A stretch of 9,319 bases of DNA from Alphaproteobacteria bacterium (GTDB taxonomy: Bacteria; Pseudomonadota; Alphaproteobacteria; Rickettsiales; UBA8987): assembly GCA_003531345.1 (NCBI GenBank), contig DQGZ01000026.1, forward strand, positions 1-9,319, written 5' to 3'. Made by a program: the position numbers and the translations under genes. Below are positions 1 to 5,409 of the stretch, piece by piece. Positions within the stretch are counted from its first letter, which is position 1; each line of letters starts with the position of its first letter. The notes under the pieces are model-generated. The model was given only the letters and a program-made list of their open reading frames with translations. It made no database searches and had not been told where the DNA came from.

Positions 1-343
1 CATCTTTTAAGCTGTCTATAACCCATTGTTCAAGGTCACACACGAATTTTTTGAGGTCTGGCGGGTTATAATGGTTCTTTAACTCCAGCATAAAATAAGC
101 TATCCTTTGCCCTGGTCCGTGATAAGTATATTTACCGCCTCTGCCAACTTTATGCACGGGGAAGTTGCTTTCAATTAAATCACTTTCAACTGCGCTGGTA
201 CCAGCAGTATAAACAGGCTTATGCTCTAAAAACCATATTTCTTCTGCGCTTTTACCTTTAATTATCTCAGCAACTTTTGCCTCCATTGCTTCAATAGTTG
301 GAAGATAGTCAAGAAGTCCAGATTTTGTGATGATTTTTACCAA
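1..343 (-). CDS. lipB: Octanoyltransferase LipB, N-terminal part (cut by left window edge)
   Basis: LipB moves the octanoyl group from acyl-carrier protein to lipoyl domains of 2-oxoacid dehydrogenases and the glycine cleavage protein, the first step of endogenous lipoate synthesis in the cytoplasm. The 114 visible codons contain the family hallmarks: LEHKPVYTAGTSA at about residues 38-50 and VGRGGKYTYHGPGQ at about 65-78, which form the octanoyl-binding pocket. The catalytic Lys and Cys of the family lie further on, beyond position 1, so activity cannot be judged; complete members are about 200-220 residues. The chosen start is a TTG at 343-341, because an in-frame stop lies a short way upstream, no ATG is available before residue 20, and this start puts the EH motif at the distance seen in other LipB proteins. 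No clear Shine-Dalgarno sequence precedes it. A palindromic element (359-392) sits just upstream. Identification is firm; the exact start is moderate. Confidence 0.9.
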   Translation of the reverse strand, partial: MVKIITKSGLLDYLPTIEAMEAKVAEIIKGKSAEEIWFLEHKPVYTAGTSAVESDLIESNFPVHKVGRGGKYTYHGPGQRIAYFMLELKNHYNPPDLKKFVCDLEQWVIDSLKD

Positions 344-358
344 AAGATATATAGTAAT

Positions 359-392
359 GTCATTGCGAGAAGCTAAAGCTCATCGCAATGAC
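359..392. repeat. 34-bp palindromic intergenic element (REP-like hairpin)
   Basis: Perfect 10-bp arms GTCATTGCGA (359-368) and TCGCAATGAC (383-392) enclose a second, inner AGCT/AGCT stem (371-374 with 377-380) around an AA loop, separated from the outer stem by a 2x2 internal loop. Sequences starting GTCATTGCGAG are known as dispersed palindromic repeats in Rickettsiales and other bacteria; membership in such a family here is inference from one copy. It lies between mreB and lipB, only 15 nt upstream of the lipB start, and could act as the 3' end of mreB mRNA or as a structured lipB leader. It has no T-run that would make it a classical terminator. Confidence 0.7.
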
Positions 393-452
393 GAATAACA
401 ATAACTAATTTTTTCGCAGAACCGTTTCAAGAAAAAATTCTTCAATATAAGC

Positions 453-476
453 CATTTAAAACTTTGGTTTTAAATG
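453..476. repeat. 10-bp perfect inverted repeat downstream of mreB
   Basis: CATTTAAAAC (453-462) and GTTTTAAATG (467-476) form a perfect AT-rich stem with a 4-nt TTTG loop, starting 7 nt beyond the mreB stop codon. Its position suggests an mRNA 3'-end structure for mreB. There is no U-tract after it in the mreB direction, so a rho-independent terminator is not well supported. Confidence 0.5.
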
Positions 477-482
477 AAATAG

Positions 483-1526
483 TTAATCCTGCTTGAATAA
501 CACCGCTTTAAAGTTCTTCCTGTCTTCTAATGCTGTTCCAGTACCAATAGCAACGCAGTGAAGAGGGTTTTCAGCAATGAAAACTGGCAAGCCAGTCGAT
601 TCTCTGAGCAGAACATCAATATTTTTCAGTAATGCACCGCCACCTGTTACTATTATGCCACGTTCCACAATGTCAGACGAAAGTTCAGGAGGAGTTTTCT
701 CAAGCGCTTCGTGAACGGCATCTTTAATTGCATTTACAGGCTCCTGAAGGCTTTCAGCTATCTGTTTGGTAGTAAGCTCAATTTCCTTAGGCACTCCATT
801 CATGAGGTCGCGCCCTTTAATGGTGGTTTTTTCACCATCACTGCCATCAGGTGGTAAAATTGCGCTTCCGATACGTTTTTTGATCTCTTCCGCAGTAGAG
901 TCACCCACTAGAAGGTTATGATATTTACGGATATAGTTGATTATCGCCTGATCCATAACGTCACCGCCAACCCGGGTGGATTTTGCATAAACCACGCCCC
1001 CAAGGGAGATAACCGCCACTTCTGAAGTGCCGCCGCCAATATCCACCACCATTGAACCTTTAGGCTCATTAACTGGTAAGCCAGCTCCTATCGCTGCTGC
1101 CATCGGCTCTTCAATAAGGTAAACATCACGTGCGCCAGCGCTCATTGCGGCGTCCTGTATCGCCCTGCGCTCAACCGCAGTGGAGCTTGAAGGTACGCAG
1201 ATAACAATCATCGGGCCAGCTAGGCTTCTGCCTTTGTGAACTACGCGGATAAAGTGCTTTATCATTTCTTCTGCACCCTTGAAATCAGCTATTACGCCGT
1301 TTTTCAGGGGGCGGATAGCCTCAATATTATGCGGGGTACGACCTAACATCAGTTTAGCCTGAAGCCCAAAGGCGTAAGGTATTTTTTTGCCTTCTTTTAT
1401 TAATAAAGCCACAACGGATGGCTCATTAAGCATTATTCCTTTACCTTTAACATAAACCAGGGTATTAGCCGTGCCTAGGTCAATTGCAAGGTCAGAAGAG
1501 AACATTCCAAGTAATTTATTCAGCAT
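483..1526 (-). CDS. mreB: Rod-shape-determining protein MreB (bacterial actin)
   Basis: MreB is an ATP-dependent actin homologue that polymerises on the inner face of the cytoplasmic membrane and directs lateral peptidoglycan synthesis. At 347 residues the protein is full length. It starts with a short amphipathic membrane-binding helix (MLNKLLGMFSSD), followed by phosphate-1 motif DLAIDLGTANTLVYV (12-26), the IEEPMAAAIGAGLPV segment (138-152), phosphate-2 motif VVDIGGGTSEVAVISLGG (160-177) and the adenosine motif IIVTGGGALLKNID (291-304). The ATG at 1526 fits the family start exactly; no clear Shine-Dalgarno sequence precedes it. The gene stands alone: the usual partners mreC and mreD do not follow, and lipB comes next after 139 nt. 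Upstream it shares a 141-nt divergent region with the PEPC-like gene. Its GC content is clearly higher than that of the divergent neighbour. Retention of mreB implies the organism still makes a wall or peptidoglycan ring. Very sure. Confidence 0.98.
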   Translation of the reverse strand: MLNKLLGMFSSDLAIDLGTANTLVYVKGKGIMLNEPSVVALLIKEGKKIPYAFGLQAKLMLGRTPHNIEAIRPLKNGVIADFKGAEEMIKHFIRVVHKGRSLAGPMIVICVPSSSTAVERRAIQDAAMSAGARDVYLIEEPMAAAIGAGLPVNEPKGSMVVDIGGGTSEVAVISLGGVVYAKSTRVGGDVMDQAIINYIRKYHNLLVGDSTAEEIKKRIGSAILPPDGSDGEKTTIKGRDLMNGVPKEIELTTKQIAESLQEPVNAIKDAVHEALEKTPPELSSDIVERGIIVTGGGALLKNIDVLLRESTGLPVFIAENPLHCVAIGTGTALEDRKNFKAVLFKQD

Positions 1527-1610
1527 ATTTTTATGGGTTTGTTATATTAATTTTGACAGAGAGAGACGAATTATCCTCAAAGGCAAATAATTGCAAGATT
1601 AATTAATTTG

Positions 1611-1625
1611 TTAACCTTTTGTTAA
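1611..1625 (+). promoter_or_regulatory. Putative CtrA-binding site (TTAA-N7-TTAA)
   Basis: TTAACCTTTTGTTAA matches the alphaproteobacterial CtrA consensus TTAA-N7-TTAA exactly, and its left half reads TTAACC as in the extended consensus. It lies in the divergent mreB/PEPC-like control region, centred about 43 nt upstream of the start expected from the -10-like hexamer at 1650-1655, where CtrA commonly binds to activate. Two more TTAA tetramers lie immediately to the left (1599-1606). In AT-rich DNA this motif also occurs by chance, so this is a suggestion only. Confidence 0.4.
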
Positions 1626-1649
1626 TGTTTTTTGGGTAGGGTGTTTGTG

Positions 1650-1655
1650 TATTAT
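1650..1655 (+). promoter_or_regulatory. Possible -10 element of the PEPC-like gene
   Basis: TATTAT is one mismatch from TATAAT and lies 12 nt before the ATG at 1668. No -35 hexamer is recognisable 16-18 nt upstream; the CtrA-like box lies just upstream of that place. If it is used, the mRNA would be almost leaderless (about 6 nt before the ATG), which would rule out the TTG (1632) and GTG (1641, 1647) start codons. Confidence 0.3.
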
Positions 1656-1667
1656 AGTATTTCTCAA

Positions 1668-4301
1668 ATGAATTTAAAATCACGTAATATATTGAAATCA
1701 ATTAATTTGCGGCTGAAAGACTTATATTCAGCTATCGATAACTCAGATAATATAGTCGAAAAAGCAAAGTATCTATTTCTGGTTAATGAATTAACTAGTT
1801 TTAAAGACATATTTGATGAAAAAAGTAGTGATGGAAAACCAGCACCATTGAAAGCGAAAGAAGTTGAACTTAAAAATATAAAAATAAATAAAATAAGACA
1901 TACACTTACTAACCATCCAACCAATCCCCTTGGTCATGAGGCAACAGTTGAGATGTTAAAGATGAAGTTAGCCATCATTAACGGTGACTTTGAGGCTGTC
2001 AGTAGATGTATGAAAAATTTTATGAAGATCAAAGAGCCGACTTCAAAAAGAATAACAGAGCAATCAGGATATGTTATAAATAACTTTTTAAAGCTACGTT
2101 GGCAAACCTATGATTTTTTGAGTGAAGATGCAAAAAGATTAAATGAATATGGTGACTGGCTTAATGATGCGGATGGCAATCCATTTAAAACTCTAAGAGT
2201 TCTCAAAAAAGAGTTGGTTGATAAAAACAAGTTGTTTCAAGAATGTATAGTTGATGGTCTGGATAAGATTATTGGTAGTGCCAGAAAAGGCAACAAAAAA
2301 TTGATGGAGGAGATTAAGGACATATATAATTTTGAAATTGATGAAAATAATTTTTTAAAAGCAGAAGATGTATCAAATAGTTTAAGAAATATTGTAAATT
2401 CAGATTTTGTTGATGAATCAACAAAGAATAAATTATTAAAATTATCAAAAAAGATAGATGATTTTGGTGCTTTTATGTCCAAGCCGGAGATAAGGCAGGA
2501 AGGTGAGATATTTCAAAAAGCCTATAAACTTGTTAAAGAAAAATTTCGGCAACAAAGTAGAAGCATAGAAGAGTATAATTTTAGTTTGGACGAAAAAGGT
2601 AATGTTAACGCCACCCACAAAACTGATTCTTACAAACAATTTACAGTTTTTGAAACAAGTGAATATGCCCAGAAAACTGACGAAGATGGTAAATTTATTC
2701 CTCTGGAAAAAGGTAGTGATTCTGTGGCGATAGACCATTTTGCAAAGCTAGTTTATTTAAAAAACCTTAGTGAGAAAACTAAGATTGAGCCAATAATAGA
2801 TACATTCATAATGTCAGAATTTAAGGGTGCTACAGAAATGGCAGATACTCTGAGATTGTTTAACGTTATAGGTATTGATACAAAAAACATAAGATTATTT
2901 CCACTTTACGAAGAGATAGACGAATATAAAGATATAAAAAATACAATTAATATTCTTAAGAAGTGCAAAAAAGGCTCAGAGTTAAGTGCTGATGAGCAGT
3001 TGGTTAAAGATTATATTGATAAAACAGGTAAGGTTTTTTTGATGTATGCAGCAAGTGATACTTCCAAAAGGGGCGGTGCTGAAGCCTATTCTAAAATGCT
3101 ATACCACTTAACCAAGTTGTGTGATGCTGTTGTAGAGTATAATGAAGCTCAGCCAGAAGATAAAAAACTTAAACTTTCTTTTTACTGGGGTGGTGGGCCT
3201 TCACAAAGTAGGGGCGGTGCGATTGATTTTATCAGGGCTCTTAAATCTATCGCGGGAGATAGAGGGGTTGAAACCGAAATTTCATACACCTTACAAGGTG
3301 AGGGTATAAACCGCATTTCTGACCCAACGAATTATGTCGCTTATGAGGAGAATATAACTCAAGGTAACAAATACCAGGCAAGCAGAAAAATTCAGCCAGA
3401 ATCAGGGTATGTAAAACAAAAAAATGAAGGAATTTGGCGCAAGATATCTGGAGTTTTTAACGTTCTTGGGAATGACTTGGGTAGTACTGAAGAAAAGTTT
3501 AAAAGCTTTTATGAAAGTGCTTATGGTAAATTTGCAAAAATGCATTTAACCAATAAAAACCCTATGCTCAATTTGCTTTCCAAACTGGCGGCTGGTGTAA
3601 ATACTGCTGACAGGCCAGATTCAAGAACCGATTGTAGTGAAGGGACGCCTTTTTTTAAAATGTTAAGAGCAATAGGCTACGACCTGATGGGTAGGCAGGC
3701 AGGCTTTAATAATATAATTGTAGGTCACGGAGAAAACCTGAATAAATTTTTTAATGAATTAAAATCAGGTGATGAAAATGTTAGTATAGATGAAATAAAA
3801 AAACTACATACTGACAGTACAGTATTCCAGTCTCAGATAAATACATATGCCCAAATAATTGGCATGACAGATTTTGATTATGCAGAAAAACTGGCAGGTA
3901 CTCTTGAAGATAATTCTAATAAATATCTAGGCAGCAGGGACTTTATAAGTTTAATAAAACAGGAAACAATGGCAATGGCTAAATTTACTGCGATTGCTTT
4001 AGGCAAAGCTGATAAAAATACAAGTTTGGAAGAGGCATATGGCATGATAAAAAATGAATTTTCTAACCATCTGAATGAAAAAAATACCAAAATTGCAAAA
4101 GATTTAATGAAGAAATTATTTAAGGGAATAGCGAAAGGTGAAATAGATGAAAATAATCTGGGTGCTCATAAAACTGTAGTTGGTGCCTGTGTAGATACAT
4201 TACGTTCCGACTATATTTTAAGACCAACTCTCCAACAAATAAAGGATGTAGCTAAAAATGTAAACTTTCCAACTAAAACTATGGCAAGGGCTTACGGGTA
4301 A
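1668..4301 (+). CDS. Divergent phosphoenolpyruvate carboxylase-like protein, altered active site
   Basis: Large soluble protein of 877 residues, close to the length of bacterial PEPC (E. coli about 883), with the family motifs in order: TLTNHPTN (79-86, His83 for the LTAHPTE histidine), FPLYEEID (411-418, Glu414 for the metal-binding Glu of PLFETLDDL), SDTSKRGG (463-470, for SDSxKDAG; the Asp metal ligand and Lys are kept), FYWGGG...SRGG (505-517, for FHGRGG...GRGG), LQGE (542-545, for EQGE), DRP (648-650) and LRAI (666-669), which carry two phosphate-binding arginines of the family. Odd points: the catalytic His and Arg of FHGRGG are Tyr506 and Gly508, one residue is inserted before SRGG, and the C-terminus ends in ARAYG rather than the near-invariant RNTG. 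PEPC makes oxaloacetate from phosphoenolpyruvate and bicarbonate; whether this protein does is doubtful. No signal peptide or membrane segment is seen. The start at ATG 1668 is preferred; TTG 1632 or GTG 1641/1647 could add 12, 9 or 7 residues. It is the only plus-strand gene and is AT-rich. Fold assignment fairly sure, function unknown. Confidence 0.82.
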   Translation: MNLKSRNILKSINLRLKDLYSAIDNSDNIVEKAKYLFLVNELTSFKDIFDEKSSDGKPAPLKAKEVELKNIKINKIRHTLTNHPTNPLGHEATVEMLKMKLAIINGDFEAVSRCMKNFMKIKEPTSKRITEQSGYVINNFLKLRWQTYDFLSEDAKRLNEYGDWLNDADGNPFKTLRVLKKELVDKNKLFQECIVDGLDKIIGSARKGNKKLMEEIKDIYNFEIDENNFLKAEDVSNSLRNIVNSDFVDESTKNKLLKLSKKIDDFGAFMSKPEIRQEGEIFQKAYKLVKEKFRQQSRSIEEYNFSLDEKGNVNATHKTDSYKQFTVFETSEYAQKTDEDGKFIPLEKGSDSVAIDHFAKLVYLKNLSEKTKIEPIIDTFIMSEFKGATEMADTLRLFNVIGIDTKNIRLFPLYEEIDEYKDIKNTINILKKCKKGSELSADEQLVKDYIDKTGKVFLMYAASDTSKRGGAEAYSKMLYHLTKLCDAVVEYNEAQPEDKKLKLSFYWGGGPSQSRGGAIDFIRALKSIAGDRGVETEISYTLQGEGINRISDPTNYVAYEENITQGNKYQASRKIQPESGYVKQKNEGIWRKISGVFNVLGNDLGSTEEKFKSFYESAYGKFAKMHLTNKNPMLNLLSKLAAGVNTADRPDSRTDCSEGTPFFKMLRAIGYDLMGRQAGFNNIIVGHGENLNKFFNELKSGDENVSIDEIKKLHTDSTVFQSQINTYAQIIGMTDFDYAEKLAGTLEDNSNKYLGSRDFISLIKQETMAMAKFTAIALGKADKNTSLEEAYGMIKNEFSNHLNEKNTKIAKDLMKKLFKGIAKGEIDENNLGAHKTVVGACVDTLRSDYILRPTLQQIKDVAKNVNFPTKTMARAYG

Positions 4302-4329
4302 AACCTCCCCAAGTAAATCAGGCGGGTTT
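4301..4329. terminator. Weak hairpin between convergent genes
   Basis: An imperfect 9-position stem pairs 4301-4309 with 4321-4329 (AAACC with GGTTT, then a T-G wobble, a C-C mismatch and two C-G pairs) around an 11-nt loop. It starts on the last base of the PEPC-like stop codon and lies 22 nt beyond the virB11 stop, so it could slow transcription from both sides. A second short pairing, GGGTT (4324-4328) with AACCC (4340-4344), competes with it. There is no good U-tract in either direction, so terminator activity is uncertain. Confidence 0.33.
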
Positions 4330-4351
4330 AGCAGAAGATAACCCACACTCT

Positions 4352-5332
4352 CTACTCACCATTCGGTTCGAACATTATTTCAGAGACATATCTGCGCCCG
4401 CCCGCCCCACGTTTCACCTGCACAATAACTTCCACTACCTGCTTCACATAATTCTTTATTTCCTGACGGGTCATCGCTAGACCAGCTTGCAGAACCATTA
4501 AACATAATTGCTCAATTGCCAGTCGTGGGTTATCAGCGTGCAGGGTAGCTATAGAACCAGGGTGACCAGTATTTACCGCCCTCAGGTATGAGAAGGCTTC
4601 CGCACCGCGTAACTCTCCCACTATCAAACGGCTGGGCGCTAAACGTAAGCATGCCTCTATCAGGTCTTGTGTGTTTACCTTTGCCAAACCTTGCCCACCT
4701 TTTGATGCAACCAGATGTAGTTTATTTGGCTGCTCTAATTTTATCTCCCTTGCATCTTCAATGGTTATCAGGCGCTCCTCATGGGGAATAAGCTTATATA
4801 AAGCGTTAGCAAAGGTGGTTTTACCAGTGGAAGTACCACCACTAATTATCATATTCTTTCTGCCCGTTACTGCCTTTCTCAGGAATTCCTTTATATCCTT
4901 TTTCTCGTGCAGCGCTCTTAATTCTTCATCAATTGGGTTTTCCTTTTTCTCAAAGGTAACTTCTTTGAACGCACCTATTTTCTCATAATCTTCAAGTGAA
5001 AGATTAAGCACACTGGGTTTACGAATGGAGAATGCCACAGTGCTCTGTTCAACTGCTGGTGGAAATACAACCTGAACACGGTAGCCATTAGGCAGGGTTG
5101 CTGAAAGAATAGGCGTTTCAGAGCTTATTTGCTGGTTGGTAGATTGTGCAATAAGCCTGCCCATTGAAAGCAGGTGGTTGAAATTATATTCTGGCAGGTC
5201 ACGCCTGATATGCTCGCCACGTTTTTCAACCCAGCACTGCAAAGGTTCATTGATACATATTTCATTAACGTCATCTTCCTGTAATATGTCATATACAGGT
5301 TTTAAAAAGGTTTCTAATGCTGCAACACTCAT
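4352..5332 (-). CDS. virB11: Type IV secretion ATPase VirB11
   Basis: VirB11 is a hexameric cytoplasmic traffic ATPase at the inner-membrane base of the type IV secretion system; it powers substrate transfer and pilus or channel assembly together with VirB4 and VirD4. The 326 residues are full length. The N-terminal domain (about 1-110) contains the usual INEPLQCWVEKRG segment; the C-terminal RecA-like domain holds Walker A GGTSTGKT (165-172), Asp box LITIEDAREIKL (188-199), Walker B RLIVGELR (235-242, Glu240) and His box GHPGSIATLHAD (256-267). All catalytic motifs are intact. The ATG at 5332 fits the family; upstream there is AT-rich sequence without a strong Shine-Dalgarno site. It is the last gene of the virB cluster; virD4, which usually follows in Rickettsiales, is replaced by the convergent PEPC-like gene after only 50 nt. 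Very sure. Confidence 0.97.
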   Translation of the reverse strand: MSVAALETFLKPVYDILQEDDVNEICINEPLQCWVEKRGEHIRRDLPEYNFNHLLSMGRLIAQSTNQQISSETPILSATLPNGYRVQVVFPPAVEQSTVAFSIRKPSVLNLSLEDYEKIGAFKEVTFEKKENPIDEELRALHEKKDIKEFLRKAVTGRKNMIISGGTSTGKTTFANALYKLIPHEERLITIEDAREIKLEQPNKLHLVASKGGQGLAKVNTQDLIEACLRLAPSRLIVGELRGAEAFSYLRAVNTGHPGSIATLHADNPRLAIEQLCLMVLQAGLAMTRQEIKNYVKQVVEVIVQVKRGAGGRRYVSEIMFEPNGE

Positions 5333-5347
5333 TTATTTAAGGGGTTA

Positions 5348-5401
5348 GGATTTAGGAATTAGGAATTAGTTTTAGAGCTAAATCCCATTTCCTAATTCCT
5401 A
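5348..5401. repeat. Nested inverted repeats in the virB10-virB11 spacer
   Basis: The 77-nt spacer between virB10 and virB11 is largely made of variants of TTAGGAATTAG. One stem pairs 5353-5365 with 5389-5401 (13 bp, perfect: TAGGAATTAGGAA with TTCCTAATTCCTA). A second pairs GGATTTAG (5348-5355) with CTAAATCC (5378-5385), 8 bp perfect. They share bases 5353-5355, so they cannot both form completely. In the virB mRNA this could be an intra-operon structure that protects the upstream message or tunes virB11 expression; that role is inference. Confidence 0.6.
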
Positions 5402-5409
5402 TTTTCTGG

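Noticed and set aside
429..442. AAGAA-AAAA-TTCTT hairpin with T-run as the mreB terminator
   Set aside because: Only 5 AT-rich base pairs, with the T-run forming part of the stem and loop; too weak to call.
1553..1558. Perfect TTGACA on the plus strand in the mreB/PEPC-like spacer, as a -35 box
   Set aside because: No -10-like hexamer lies 16-18 nt downstream (the region reads cctcaaag), so it is probably chance.
1632..1667. Upstream extension of the PEPC-like protein from TTG 1632 or GTG 1641/1647
   Set aside because: The added residues match no PEPC motif and would overlap the likely promoter. A TAGG before GTG 1647 is weakly ribosome-site-like, so it is not fully excluded.
2237..2738. 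Minus-strand open frames inside the PEPC-like gene
   Set aside because: Phe/Leu/Ser-rich mirror translations of Lys/Asp/Asn-rich sense sequence; no start signals or known motifs.
1668..4301. PEPC-like gene as a decaying pseudogene
   Set aside because: The frame is uninterrupted for 877 codons and many scattered family motifs are kept; decay would be expected to bring stops or frameshifts.
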